In this document: piece by piece, positions 1 to 11,717 of the stretch
How positions within the stretch are numbered: position 1 is the first letter of the stretch
Layout: each line of letters starts with the position of its first letter
NCBI GenBank assembly: GCA_016703645.1
Contig: JADJBR010000007.1
Span: forward strand, 186,001-250,000
Direction of reading: 5' to 3'
Length of the DNA: 64,000 nt
Source: Zoogloea sp.
GTDB taxonomy: Bacteria; Pseudomonadota; Gammaproteobacteria; Burkholderiales; Rhodocyclaceae
Notes under the pieces: generated by a model
Seen by the model: only the letters and a program-made list of their open reading frames with translations
Database searches by the model: none
Told to the model about the DNA's origin: nothing
Program-made: the position numbers and the translations under genes

Positions 1-1
1 G

Positions 2-172
2 GAGGATGCGGTCGGCTCGCGCAAGCCTGGCGACAAGGCGGCGTCCCTGGCGCGCATGCGGGCCCATGGGGTTGAGGTGGTGACGCGCGAGATGGTTGCC
101 TTCGAGTGGCTGAAGCGCAGCGCGACCGAGCTCTTCCGGGAGGTGAGCCGGGACTTCATCCGCGACAACTAG
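2..172 (+). CDS. Isochorismatase-like cysteine hydrolase, C-terminal end only
   Basis: Only the last 56 codons are in the window; the gene begins to the left. The visible tail reads EDAVGSRKPGDKAASLARMR followed by an 'HGVEVVTREMVAFEWL' stretch. This matches the C-terminal helices of the isochorismatase-like (YcaC-type) hydrolase superfamily, where a residue run like 'R...RM...G..v.tsEMvlFeLl' closes the alpha/beta fold. The catalytic Asp-Lys-Cys residues would lie upstream and cannot be checked, so the substrate is unknown. A GC-rich hairpin follows the stop. Family assignment is from the tail alone. Confidence 0.6.
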   Translation, partial: EDAVGSRKPGDKAASLARMRAHGVEVVTREMVAFEWLKRSATELFREVSRDFIRDN

Positions 173-196
173 GTCTGGTATCGACGGTCGTGACCT

Positions 197-229
197 CCCC
201 CGGAAGCCCTTTGGACCGGCTTTCGGGGG
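197..229 (+). terminator. GC-rich hairpin between the hydrolase and pyrG
   Basis: A 12-bp stem (CCCCCGGAAGCC pairing with GGCTTTCGGGGG, one G-U pair) with a 9-nt loop sits 24 bp after the upstream stop codon. There is no T-run after it, so it is either a weak or Rho-assisted terminator or an mRNA 3' end-stabilising hairpin. Confidence 0.4.
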
Positions 230-243
230 TGACTGATCGCTGA

Positions 244-1949
<1,706 letters not shown>

Positions 1950-1960
1950 AAGGAAAGTCC

Positions 1961-2800
1961 ATGAAACTCTGCGGCTTCGACGTCGGTATCGACAAGCCTT
2001 TCTTCCTGATTGCCGGGCCCTGCGTGATCGAGTCCCGCGAGATGGCCTTTGAGACCGCCAAGGCCCTCAAGGACATCTGCGGCGAGCTGGGTATCCCCTT
2101 CATCTACAAGTCCAGCTACGACAAGGCCAACCGCAGTTCCGGCAAGTCCTATCGGGGCATGGGCATGGAGAAGGGGCTGGAGATCCTCGGTGAGGTCCGT
2201 GAGCAGCTAGGTGTTCCGGTGCTGACCGATGTACACACCGAGGCCGAAGTGCCCCATGTGGCTGCGGTTGTCGACGTGCTGCAGACGCCGGCCTTTCTGT
2301 GCCGCCAGACCGACTTCATCCACGCGGTGGCGGCCTCCGGCAAGCCGGTGAATATCAAGAAGGGGCAGTTCCTCGCCCCGGGCGACATGAAAAACGTCGT
2401 AGACAAGGCCCGCGAAGCCAACGGTGGCGCAGACACCATCATGGTGTGCGAGCGTGGTGCATCGTTCGGCTACAACAACCTCGTCTCTGACATGCGTTCC
2501 CTGGCGATCATGCGCGAGACGGGCTGCCCGGTGGTGTTCGACGCCACCCACTCAGTCCAGCTGCCGGGCGGGCAGGGTACCGTTTCCGGCGGTCAGCGGG
2601 AGTTCGTCCCCGTGCTGGCCCGGGCGGCCGTGGCGGTCGGCGTCGCCGGCCTGTTCATGGAGACCCACCCTGATCCTGCCAAGGCTTTCTCCGACGGTCC
2701 CAATGCGTGGCCGCTGCCCCGGCTCAAGGCCTTGCTGGCCACCCTCAAGGCGATCGATTCGCTGGTCAAGGCCGAGGGGCTTGAAGAGCTGAAAGCCTGA
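1961..2800 (+). CDS. kdsA: 3-deoxy-8-phosphooctulonate (KDO-8-P) synthase
   Basis: This enzyme condenses phosphoenolpyruvate with D-arabinose 5-phosphate to KDO-8-phosphate, the first committed step of KDO synthesis for lipopolysaccharide. At 279 residues it has normal family length. The DAHP synthase/KdsA barrel is recognisable from [14 protein letters not shown] near the N-terminus, the [14 protein letters not shown] motif, and [13 protein letters not shown] and DATHSVQ in the second half. The start follows an AGGAAAG ribosome site. It lies 11 bp after pyrG and 83 bp before eno, the conserved betaproteobacterial order, so pyrG-kdsA-eno are probably co-transcribed. PEP supplied or consumed by enolase links the neighbours metabolically. 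Confidence 0.96.
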   Translation: MKLCGFDVGIDKPFFLIAGPCVIESREMAFETAKALKDICGELGIPFIYKSSYDKANRSSGKSYRGMGMEKGLEILGEVREQLGVPVLTDVHTEAEVPHVAAVVDVLQTPAFLCRQTDFIHAVAASGKPVNIKKGQFLAPGDMKNVVDKAREANGGADTIMVCERGASFGYNNLVSDMRSLAIMRETGCPVVFDATHSVQLPGGQGTVSGGQREFVPVLARAAVAVGVAGLFMETHPDPAKAFSDGPNAWPLPRLKALLATLKAIDSLVKAEGLEELKA

Positions 2801-2871
2801 GCCTGAGGGCGATTTTCCGGTTTCGAAGTTAGAGGCGGCCGGAAGGTCGCCGCTGTAAATATCAGTGATAA

Positions 2872-4173
<1,302 letters not shown>

Positions 4174-4223
4174 TTGCAGGAGAGGTGGCTGGTGGCCTTT
4201 GCAGGTCGCCAGCCACCGATGGC

Positions 4224-4499
4224 ATGCGCTGGCCCGTCCTCGTTCTCATCCTTCTGGCTCTTGTCTTGCAGTATCCCCTGTGGATCGGCAAGGGGGGCTG
4301 GCTGCGCGTATGGGAAGTCGAGAAGCAGCTAGCGGCCCAGAAAGAGGGCAATCGCAAGCTGGAGCAGCGCAATACGGGGCTGGAAGCGGAAGTCCGCGAT
4401 CTGAAGACGGGCTATGAGGCTGTCGAAGAACGGGCGCGCTTTGAACTTGGCCTGACCAAACCGGACGAAATCTTCGTCCAGACGCCGCAGCAAAAGTAA
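4224..4499 (+). CDS. ftsB: Cell division protein FtsB
   Basis: FtsB is a bitopic inner-membrane protein that bridges FtsL and FtsQ in the divisome. The 91-residue product has one N-terminal membrane helix (WPVLVLILLALVLQYPLW), a periplasmic coiled coil (LRVWEVEKQLAAQKEGNRKL), and the C-terminal 'ERARFELGLTKPDEIFVQ' stretch typical of FtsB. I chose the ATG at 4224 (MRWPVL) because it places the helix at the start as in other FtsB proteins. An in-frame TTG at 4170 overlapping the eno stop would add 18 unconserved residues. Position directly after eno is classic for this family. Confidence 0.92.
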   Translation: MRWPVLVLILLALVLQYPLWIGKGGWLRVWEVEKQLAAQKEGNRKLEQRNTGLEAEVRDLKTGYEAVEERARFELGLTKPDEIFVQTPQQK

Positions 4500-4574
4500 G
4501 CCCGAAAAGTAAATCCGGGAAGGTCGGCGAGCGTACCGGCTGCCCAGTGCCGCTGAATGGCCGCTGAAGTGCTT

Positions 4575-6200
4575 TCAGTCGCGGCGATAAAGTTTGAACG
4601 TCTCCGCTTTGCGGCCTCCTCCCAGGCGACGCTCCCATACGGGCTGCCATTCTGATGGAACGCTCCGTGTGCTTCCCCCGACGTTGTAGGTAAGCAGCAG
4701 CTTGCAGTCTTTGGCCGCGTCGTACCGAACGGTCCGGATACTGGCAAAGTAATCCAGCGCTGCACGCTGTGTGTCGCCCAGATTCCGGCGCTTGATGCAG
4801 TCGGCTTCGGGGCCGATGACTTGGCGAAGTTCTGCGGCGAGGGGCTGGTAGTTCTTGGTATGGGCAAACCACGGTTGCCATAGGGTTACCGCGAGGCACC
4901 ACAGGAGTGTCATGCCAAGCGCCCAGTTGGTGGCACCTCGCTGAACGGAGTGTTGGGTGGCCAGTGGCAGGATGACCAGCATCAGGCTAAGGGTCAGGCC
5001 AATCAGCGCACCAGCAAGCCACGCACCGTGCTGGAAATCGGGGGCCATGCGGGCGACCTGGCGGGCGAGTCCGGGAGGCCAGCCAAAATGCAGGGCGCTC
5101 CATCCCAGCCAGACCACGATGCCGAAAAATATGAAGGTCATGACGCCGAACCAGTCAAAGGCGTTGGCCGCTCCGCGACGCAGGCTGCTCACGCCGAAGG
5201 CGGCCAGCAGACAAAGGGGAGGGAGCACGGGAAGCAGCCCCGCCGTGCGCAGACCACCGGTTGTGGCGACCAGAAAGATGGCGAGGACGCTGCCCGTCAG
5301 CGGGAGGGCCAGCTGGGGGCTGGCGATGGCCTGACGGTTGCGCCATACCGCCCATCCCGCGATGGGCCAAAGGGGCCAGGCAAACCAGCCAAAGAGCTGA
5401 AGTAATTTTCCAATCTCGGAAAAATGGCTGGCATGGGGGAGGGTGGAGGCCAACTCCTCCTGCCACCAGAGCGTGACCTCGCCCGGGGCGTGGTGGGCTA
5501 CGGCACTTAGCCAAAGGGCGCTGATGAGTGCGGTGAGGCCAAGCCCCAGGGCGATGCTCCCCAAAGCCGTGCGGCTACGGCAGCGGGCGCACAGAAGAGG
5601 GGTCAGGACGATGACCGGGATCGTAAAGGCGAGGCCCGACAGGCCACTGGCGAGAAAGGCGAGGGCTGCGCCCAGTCCGGCCTGGATGCCTGCCCGTCGG
5701 GGATGTTCGGAGAGTTCCCCGAGGCCGGCAAAACACAATGCCATTCCTGCGAGTTGGGCAAGCTGGGGCTGTGTTTCGTGGGCATGCACCACCAGCCCCA
5801 GGGAGCCCATGCCGAGCAGGATGGCGGGCGCAAAGGACGCCTCACCGTAGAGTCGCCTTGCAGCCAAGCCCGTCCAGTAGAGGGTGGCGGCGCAGAACAG
5901 GGTGGTGGCGAGGCGGGCTGCGTCATGCACGGGCAGGAGCCAGCCCAGGAGCTGCGCCAGCAGGGCGCCCGCCCAGTAGTAGAGGGGCGAGGCGCCGCGA
6001 TAAATTTCGCCTGCAATCTCGGGGAGGAGCCAGCTACCACCCTGAAGGATGGCGTGAATTGGCCCCAGGTGGGTCATGTCGTCGCCCCGCCAGGGGAGAT
6101 GCCCTGTGGTGCCTACCAGCAGGTAAATGGCCAGTAGGAACGCAAGCGGCCAGCCTGTCAAAGGGGCAGGAAGCGAGAAGCGGGAGTGGGCGAGAGGCAT
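4575..6200 (-). CDS. ArnT/PMT-like membrane glycosyltransferase (GT39/GT83 superfamily)
   Basis: A 541-residue polytopic membrane protein with roughly ten or more hydrophobic helices and a soluble C-terminal domain. The first periplasmic loop carries WRGDDMTHLG, the acidic motif that in ArnT and protein-mannosyltransferase enzymes contacts the sugar-phosphate donor. These enzymes move a sugar from an undecaprenyl or dolichyl carrier to lipid A or protein on the outer face of the inner membrane. The donor and acceptor here cannot be told from sequence. It is transcribed toward ftsB (convergent) and lies downstream of the rpmE terminator, so it probably has its own promoter. Confidence 0.75.
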   Translation of the reverse strand: MPLAHSRFSLPAPLTGWPLAFLLAIYLLVGTTGHLPWRGDDMTHLGPIHAILQGGSWLLPEIAGEIYRGASPLYYWAGALLAQLLGWLLPVHDAARLATTLFCAATLYWTGLAARRLYGEASFAPAILLGMGSLGLVVHAHETQPQLAQLAGMALCFAGLGELSEHPRRAGIQAGLGAALAFLASGLSGLAFTIPVIVLTPLLCARCRSRTALGSIALGLGLTALISALWLSAVAHHAPGEVTLWWQEELASTLPHASHFSEIGKLLQLFGWFAWPLWPIAGWAVWRNRQAIASPQLALPLTGSVLAIFLVATTGGLRTAGLLPVLPPLCLLAAFGVSSLRRGAANAFDWFGVMTFIFFGIVVWLGWSALHFGWPPGLARQVARMAPDFQHGAWLAGALIGLTLSLMLVILPLATQHSVQRGATNWALGMTLLWCLAVTLWQPWFAHTKNYQPLAAELRQVIGPEADCIKRRNLGDTQRAALDYFASIRTVRYDAAKDCKLLLTYNVGGSTRSVPSEWQPVWERRLGGGRKAETFKLYRRD

Positions 6201-6224
6201 GGTGGCTAGGTTCGGGCGGACAAC

Positions 6225-6251
6225 AAAAAAGGCAGCCGCGGCTGCCTTTTT
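6225..6251 (-). terminator. Bidirectional terminator downstream of rpmE
   Basis: A perfect GGCAGCC-GC-GGCTGCC stem is flanked by A6 on one side and T5 on the other. Read on the minus strand it ends the rpmE transcript with a T6 run, 28 bp after the rpmE stop. Confidence 0.85.
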
Positions 6252-6278
6252 CGGTCGATCCCGGCTACAGAGCGGAAA

Positions 6279-6497
6279 TCAGCCCAGACGCTGAACGGAA
6301 CCGTACTTTTGACGGAAGCGCTCGACACGGCCGGCGGTGTCGACGATCTTCTGCTTGCCGGTATAGAACGGGTGGCAGGCGGCGCAGACTTCCACGTGAT
6401 ACTGGGGCTTGCCCATGGTGGAGCGGGTGGTGAAAGTGTTGCCACAGGAGCAGGTCACTTGCACGTCGTTGTAATTCGGGTGGGTATCGGCTTTCAT
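6279..6497 (-). CDS. rpmE: 50S ribosomal protein L31 (zinc-binding type)
   Basis: L31 bridges the large subunit to the small-subunit head. The 72-residue protein has the zinc-binding cysteines of the C+ form: CSC near residue 16 and CAAC near residue 37, plus the HPNY N-terminal motif and [29 protein letters not shown] ribosome site precedes the ATG. It is monocistronic, with a strong terminator downstream. Confidence 0.96.
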   Translation of the reverse strand: MKADTHPNYNDVQVTCSCGNTFTTRSTMGKPQYHVEVCAACHPFYTGKQKIVDTAGRVERFRQKYGSVQRLG

Positions 6498-6606
6498 CGC
6501 TTTATCCTTTGGGGTACGTGGGTGGTGAATTTGGCCACCCGAAAGCGGAGCATTCTGAACTATTTCAGCCCCTTATGCAAGGTTTCTTCCGCGACTTGCA
6601 AAGGCT

Positions 6607-7869
6607 TCAGATAAACCTCGCGATGAACGCGCCGACACATCCGGCGGGCAGGGGGAGCCAGGCGCGATGGTCGCTGCCGGGGACACGGGTAATGGCATCG
6701 CCCTGTGCGTTGTGTATCCGCTCGACACGGACCTCGAGATTGCCCGAAGGGTGAACCAGCTCGAGGCGATCACCCACGGCGAAGGCGTTCTTGGAAGCAA
6801 CTTCTGCCAGACCCCGCTCGGCATCGTAGGCCACTACGTCACCCACGTAGAGGCTGCGGCCGGATTCCGAGTGGCCGCGCAGGTAGTTCTGGGTTTCGTG
6901 GGGAGTATGGCGCTGCAGGAATCCGTCGGTGTATCCACGGTTGGCGAGGCCTTCCAGTTGCCCCAGCAGGGCCGGGTCAAGGCCACGGCCGGCAATGGCG
7001 TCGTCGATGGCCTGACGATAGGCCTGGCAGGTGCGGGCCACGTAATAGGGGCTCTTGGTACGTCCTTCGATCTTGAGCGAATCGATGCCGATCTCGACCA
7101 GGCGCTGGACGTGTTCAATGGCGCGTAGATCTTTGGAGTTGAGAATGTAGGTGCCGTGCTCGTCTTCTTCGATGGGCATGTACTCACCGGCCCGCTTGTG
7201 GGGCTCTTCGATGAGATGCACGTCGCCGGCGCCGCAGGTCTTCGCCTCGTGGGTCTTGAAATCCCAGCGGCAGGAATTGGTGCAGCTACCCTGGTTGGGG
7301 TCCCGGTGGTTGAAATAGCCGGAAAGCAGGCAACGGCCCGAGTAGGCAATGCACAGGGCACCGTGGATGAAGACCTCGAGTTCGGTATCGGGGCAGTCCT
7401 GGCGGATGCTGGCGATTTCGTCGAGGGACAGTTCCCGGGACAGGATCACACGGGAGATGCCCGCTGACTTCCAGAAACGCACCGCTGCAGCATTCACCGT
7501 GTTGGCCTGTACCGAGAGGTGGATGGGCATCTCCGGGAAGTTCTCGCGGACCATCAGGATGAGCCCTGGGTCGGACATGATCAGGGCGTCGGGCTTGAGG
7601 GCGATGACCGGGGCGATATCCTTGATGAAGGTCTTGATCTTGGCGCCGTGGGGATAGATGTTGGCAACCACGTAGAAGTGTTTGCCCAGCGCCCGGGCTC
7701 GGTTGATGCCGTCGGCCAGTACCGGCAGATCGCCGAAGTCGTTGTTGCGGACGCGCAGGGAATAGCGCGGCTGACCGGCGTAGATGGCCGTGGCGCCGAA
7801 GGCGAAAGCGGTGTCGAGCATGGCCAGGGATCCGGCCGGTGCGAGGAGTTCTGGGGTCTTGAGGGGCAT
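6607..7869 (-). CDS. trhP: tRNA 5-hydroxyuridine modification protein TrhP (peptidase U32 family, YegQ-like)
   Basis: U32-family protein of the TrhP/YegQ group, which hydroxylates U34 in certain tRNAs using prephenate-dependent chemistry. It opens with ELLAPAGSLAMLDTAFAFGA and AIYAGQPRYSLR, the U32 signature. It has a cysteine cluster at CIAYSGRCLLSG and GSCTNSCRWDF that fits the iron-sulfur ligands proposed for the family. At 420 residues it is of YegQ rather than UbiU/UbiV length. I chose the ATG at 7869 (MPLKTPELL); the upstream extension would need a TTG start. An alternative is a ubiquinone-hydroxylation U32 paralog, but length and C-terminal domain favour TrhP. Confidence 0.88.
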   Translation of the reverse strand: MPLKTPELLAPAGSLAMLDTAFAFGATAIYAGQPRYSLRVRNNDFGDLPVLADGINRARALGKHFYVVANIYPHGAKIKTFIKDIAPVIALKPDALIMSDPGLILMVRENFPEMPIHLSVQANTVNAAAVRFWKSAGISRVILSRELSLDEIASIRQDCPDTELEVFIHGALCIAYSGRCLLSGYFNHRDPNQGSCTNSCRWDFKTHEAKTCGAGDVHLIEEPHKRAGEYMPIEEDEHGTYILNSKDLRAIEHVQRLVEIGIDSLKIEGRTKSPYYVARTCQAYRQAIDDAIAGRGLDPALLGQLEGLANRGYTDGFLQRHTPHETQNYLRGHSESGRSLYVGDVVAYDAERGLAEVASKNAFAVGDRLELVHPSGNLEVRVERIHNAQGDAITRVPGSDHRAWLPLPAGCVGAFIARFI

Positions 7870-7926
7870 GAATTGGGGCGCTGATGGGGTCAAGGGGCTG
7901 GCAAAACTTGTCGGCTGATCGCAATG

Positions 7927-8919
7927 TCAGCGATTCTGTTTGAGGGTGTCGCGCCAGCGGGCCAGGGCGGGGCTTTGGTCATCCAGTTGTTGATGGAGAA
8001 CCTGGTCGGCCATGTCGAGCAGGGCTTTTTGTTCCTTGCTCAGGAAACGGGGGTAGTGCACCTGGAGGTGAGCAACAAGGTCTCCGGCGTGGCGGCGGCC
8101 GCGGGCGGGGAAGCCGGCACCGGGCAGCCGGATCTCACCGGCGGTGGAGGATTCCGGCAGCAGGGCTTCCTGGACACCGCTCAGGGTGGGAACATCCACC
8201 ACGCCACCGGCAAGCACCCGGAAGATGCTGACCGGCAAGTCCACGTGGATGTCCCGACCTTCGAGGCGAAAGAGAGGGTGGGGCCGGGCGTGCAGGACGA
8301 GGTAGAGGTCGCCCGGTTCCCCGTCCTCCGGCGCGGGGCCACCCTGACCGGCAACACGGAGTTCCTCGCCAGGCATCATTGCGGGAGGAATACTGACGGC
8401 GAGCTGCCGGTCGAGTGGATTCCAGCCACGCCCTTCACAGTCTGGGCAACGGTTGTCGGTGAAGTATCCCTTGCCCTTGCAGGACGGACAGGACTTGAGG
8501 CCACCGTCGCTGCGGACGCGTCCGCTGCCGTGGCAGGCACCGCACATGGTCGTCCGGCCGTAGCTGCGTCTTCCGCTGCCTTCGCAGGTCGTACAGGTCG
8601 CGCGCCCCTCCAGGGTAACGGTTACGATGCCACCGAATGCGGCTTCCTTGAGATCCAGGTCCACATCAAGGCGGCGGTCATCGCCCTTCGGACGCTGGGC
8701 CGGGGGCTTTTCTTCAGCATCCACCGGAGGGTCGGTTTCCCGCAGCCCGGTGAGATGCTCGAAGGCCTCCCGTGCAAGGCGGAATTGCTCGTGGGCCTGG
8801 GGATCGGCGTTGCGGTCAGGGTGCCAGCGCATGGCCAGCCGCTTGAAGGCGCGCTTGATCTCGGCCGCGCTGGCACTGGGGGGGATCCCCAGAATCTGGT
8901 GGAAATCGGGTTGGGACAT
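7927..8919 (-). CDS. DnaJ-like co-chaperone lacking the Gly/Phe linker
   Basis: A 330-residue Hsp40. The N-terminal J domain (residues 4-60) has the HPD tripeptide at 33-35, needed to stimulate DnaK ATPase. Four CxxCxGxG repeats (residues about 109-165: CTTCEGSG, CGACHGSG, CPSCKGKG, CPDCEGRG) form the two zinc sites, followed by beta-barrel substrate domains. The Gly/Phe-rich linker of true DnaJ is replaced by a short charged, Pro-rich segment (about residues 61-82). It is thus a DnaJ paralog rather than the housekeeping dnaJ, which is normally beside dnaK and grpE. It is divergent from the beta-helix gene with only 50 bp between the starts. Confidence 0.85.
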   Translation of the reverse strand: MSQPDFHQILGIPPSASAAEIKRAFKRLAMRWHPDRNADPQAHEQFRLAREAFEHLTGLRETDPPVDAEEKPPAQRPKGDDRRLDVDLDLKEAAFGGIVTVTLEGRATCTTCEGSGRRSYGRTTMCGACHGSGRVRSDGGLKSCPSCKGKGYFTDNRCPDCEGRGWNPLDRQLAVSIPPAMMPGEELRVAGQGGPAPEDGEPGDLYLVLHARPHPLFRLEGRDIHVDLPVSIFRVLAGGVVDVPTLSGVQEALLPESSTAGEIRLPGAGFPARGRRHAGDLVAHLQVHYPRFLSKEQKALLDMADQVLHQQLDDQSPALARWRDTLKQNR

Positions 8920-8969
8920 TTCAGTATTCTAATCGGCACGGGCCGATTGATGGCCGAAACGGGGGATGC

Positions 8970-10181
8970 ATGGTTGAACAGTGGCGTTTTCCGGGATGTT
9001 TGGGGCTGGTCTTGATCGGGCTCCTTCCCCTCGGGGTGGCGGCCGAGACCTGGCGGGTCGGGCCAGACGAAGCGCTGCGGTCGGTTGCCGAGGCGGCTGC
9101 GCTGGCCCGGGATGGTGACAGTGTGGAGATCGTCGCAGCGACCTACGTGGACGACGTGGCTGTGTGGCCTCAGAAGCGCTTGACCATCCGTGGTGTGGGC
9201 GGTCGGCCGCGCCTGGTGGCGGCGGGACGTGTTGCGGAGGGGAAGGGAATCTGGGTGATGCGCGGCGATGAAGTGGTGGTGGAAAACATCGCCTTCGAGG
9301 GCGCGCGGGGGCCCAATCGCAATGGTTCGGGGATTCGCCATGAGGAGGGCGCACTAACGGTGCGCAACTGCGTGTTTCGCGACAATGAGATGGGCATCCT
9401 GAGTGCGAACAAGCTATCGCTGAGCCTGGTGGTGGAAGATTCCGAGTTCTCCCACGGCGTCCTGGTGACGCCACGGATCAGCCATCTGCTCTACGCGGGG
9501 CGTATGAGCCGGTTGGAGGTGCGAGGGAGTTATTTCCACCATGGCCGGGTCGGACATCTGTTGAAGAGCCGGGCCCGGGTGAATCTGATCGAATACAACC
9601 GCCTCACCGACGAGGCTGAAGGGCAGGCCAGCTACGAGATGGACTTTCCCGATGGCGGACAGGTCTTCCTGATCGGCAATCTGGTCAGGCAGTCAGTGGG
9701 TACCGAAAACCGGCGCATGATCTCCTTCGGGGCGGAGGGCCTGCAGCATGACGACAATGTGCTGGTGCTGGCCAGCAATACGCTGGTGGATGACGTGCCG
9801 GACGGCGGCGAGTTTGTGGCCGTGTGGTCGCCCGAGCGGGTGAAGGTGGTGGCGGTGAACAACCTGCTGGTGGGCGGCTGCGTCGGCAGCGTGTGCCCGG
9901 ATGCGGTGTTCCGGCGTAGCCTGCCTGATAACACGGGCGAGACCGCCGCGGTGGAGGGCGAGGGAAATCTGCAGGTGGTTGGCGTGAACACGCGGGCGGA
10001 GCTTGAAAAGCGGGGTTTTCGCCCGGTGGCGGGCAAGCCCTGGAGGGTGAGGCCTGCAGGGCCTGAATGGTTTCGCGGGTGGGCGCTTGTTCCATCCCGG
10101 GAATACACCCCGCCCGTTGGAACCCGGACGCTGCCCGGCACTGGGGGGCGGATCACGGTGCCGGGCGCTTTTCAGCCTTAG
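8970..10181 (+). CDS. Secreted right-handed beta-helix repeat protein
   Basis: A 403-residue protein with an N-terminal signal peptide (CLGLVLIGLLPLGVAAET, predicted cleavage after VAA). The body consists of repeated short strands with an alternating hydrophobic pattern: VVVENIAFEGARG, LTVRNCVFRDNEMGI, LSLVVEDSEFSHG, RLEVRGSYFHHG, and VNLIEYNRLTDE. That is the parallel beta-helix pattern of pectate-lyase-like and periplasmic copper-binding folds. I see no catalytic motif that identifies a substrate. The start follows a GGGGGATG-type ribosome site. Its stop codon abuts the stop of the convergent SpoVR-family gene, with no spacer between them. Confidence 0.75.
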   Translation: MVEQWRFPGCLGLVLIGLLPLGVAAETWRVGPDEALRSVAEAAALARDGDSVEIVAATYVDDVAVWPQKRLTIRGVGGRPRLVAAGRVAEGKGIWVMRGDEVVVENIAFEGARGPNRNGSGIRHEEGALTVRNCVFRDNEMGILSANKLSLSLVVEDSEFSHGVLVTPRISHLLYAGRMSRLEVRGSYFHHGRVGHLLKSRARVNLIEYNRLTDEAEGQASYEMDFPDGGQVFLIGNLVRQSVGTENRRMISFGAEGLQHDDNVLVLASNTLVDDVPDGGEFVAVWSPERVKVVAVNNLLVGGCVGSVCPDAVFRRSLPDNTGETAAVEGEGNLQVVGVNTRAELEKRGFRPVAGKPWRVRPAGPEWFRGWALVPSREYTPPVGTRTLPGTGGRITVPGAFQP

Positions 10182-11717
10182 TCAGTTCTTGTCTGTCTTG
10201 CGCCTGTCCTGGTGGCGTTCATACAGGACTTCGATACGTCCATCCTCGTGGGCGACCTCCATCTTTACGGCAAAACCCCACAGGCGTGCGACGTGCTTGA
10301 TGACCTCGTCGGCGGCGTCGCTCAGGGGGCGGCGCAGGTAGGCCTGGTGACGCAGGGTGAGGGAGCGGTCGCCACGCAGGTCCACGTTCCAGACCTGCAG
10401 GTTGGGTTCCCGGCTGCCAAGGTTGTAGTTGTCGGAGAGGATCTCGCGCACCTTGCGGTAGCCCGCTTCGTCGTGGATGGCCGAGACCTTGAGTTTGCCT
10501 TCATGGTCGTCATCCAGAATTGCGAACAGGCGGAAATCGCGCATGACCTTCGGTGACAGGAACTGGGCGATGAAGCTTTCATCCTTGAAGTTGCGCATGG
10601 CGAAATCGAAGGTCTCACGCCAGTTGCTGCCGGCGATGTCCGGGAACCAGTAGCGGTCTTCGTCGGTGGGGTGCTCGCAGATGCGCCGGATGTCCTGCCA
10701 CATGGCAAAGCCCAGGGCGTAGGGGTTGAGGCCCCGATACCAGGGCTCGTTGTAGGCCGGCTGATAGACGACATTGGTGTGGGAGTGGAGAAACTCCATC
10801 ATGAAGCTGTCGGTAAGCAGACCTTCGTCGAAAAGGGTGTTGATGAGCGTGTAGTGCCAGTAGGTGGCCCAGCCTTCGTTCATCACCTGGGTCTGCCGCT
10901 GCGGAAAGAAGTACTGGCCGATCTTGCGCACGATGCGCACGACTTCCCGTTGCCAGGGCTCAAGGAGCGGCGCGTTCTTCTCGATGAAATAGAGCAGGTT
11001 TTCCTGGGGCTCGGGTGGAAAGCGCCGGGTTTCGACGGCTTGGGTCTTGATCTGTTGGGTGGGCAGGGTGCGCCACAAGTCGTTGACCTGGCTCTGGAGG
11101 TATTCGGCCCTTTCGCGCTGCCGCGTGAGTTCCTTGGTCAGGGAGAGTTTGGCAGGGCGCTTGTAGCGATCGACCCCCACGTTCATCAGGGCATGGCAGG
11201 AGTCGAGGAGGAGTTCCACTTCTTCCTCGCCGTAGCGCTCCTCACACTCGCTGAGGTAATTGCGGGCGAAGAGCAGGTAGTCAACGATGGCGTCGGCGTT
11301 GGTCCATTGCCGGAAAAGGTAGTTGCCCTTGAAGAAGCTGTTGTGACCGTAGGCGGCGTGGGCAATCACCAGGGCCTGCATCGTCATGGTGTTTTCTTCC
11401 ATGAGGTAGGCGATGCAGGGGTTGGAGTTGATGACGATCTCGTAGGCCAGGCCCATCTGCCCGCACCGGTAGCCTTTTTCGGTTTGCAGGAAGCTCTTGC
11501 CGAAAGACCAGTGGTGATAGTTCACCGGCATGCCTACCGACGAGTAGGCGTCCATCATCTGCTCGGAGGTGATCAGCTCAATCTGGTTAGGATAGGTGTC
11601 CAGCCCGTAGCTGCGCGCCACCCGGTCGATCTCGACGTGGTAGGCCTCGATGAGTTCGAAGGTCCATTCGCCGGGAGCCGGCAGGGGCTGTTTGCGCTTC
11701 TGTCGTTTGGCGCTCAT
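10182..11717 (-). CDS. ycgB: SpoVR family protein (YcgB-like)
   Basis: A 511-residue SpoVR/YcgB protein, third gene of the conserved prkA-yeaH-spoVR stress operon. The name comes from a Bacillus spore-cortex phenotype. In Proteobacteria the gene is RpoS or nutrient-stress controlled and its biochemical role is unknown. Family marks include ELIEAYHVEIDRVARSYGLD, YPNQIELITSEQMMDAYS, VNYHHWSFGKSF, and MNEGWATYWHYTLINTLFDEG, a metalloprotease-like segment with conserved His and Glu. Its ATG overlaps the stop of the upstream yeaH by 4 nt (ATGA), indicating translational coupling. Confidence 0.93.
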   Translation of the reverse strand: MSAKRQKRKQPLPAPGEWTFELIEAYHVEIDRVARSYGLDTYPNQIELITSEQMMDAYSSVGMPVNYHHWSFGKSFLQTEKGYRCGQMGLAYEIVINSNPCIAYLMEENTMTMQALVIAHAAYGHNSFFKGNYLFRQWTNADAIVDYLLFARNYLSECEERYGEEEVELLLDSCHALMNVGVDRYKRPAKLSLTKELTRQRERAEYLQSQVNDLWRTLPTQQIKTQAVETRRFPPEPQENLLYFIEKNAPLLEPWQREVVRIVRKIGQYFFPQRQTQVMNEGWATYWHYTLINTLFDEGLLTDSFMMEFLHSHTNVVYQPAYNEPWYRGLNPYALGFAMWQDIRRICEHPTDEDRYWFPDIAGSNWRETFDFAMRNFKDESFIAQFLSPKVMRDFRLFAILDDDHEGKLKVSAIHDEAGYRKVREILSDNYNLGSREPNLQVWNVDLRGDRSLTLRHQAYLRRPLSDAADEVIKHVARLWGFAVKMEVAHEDGRIEVLYERHQDRRKTDKN

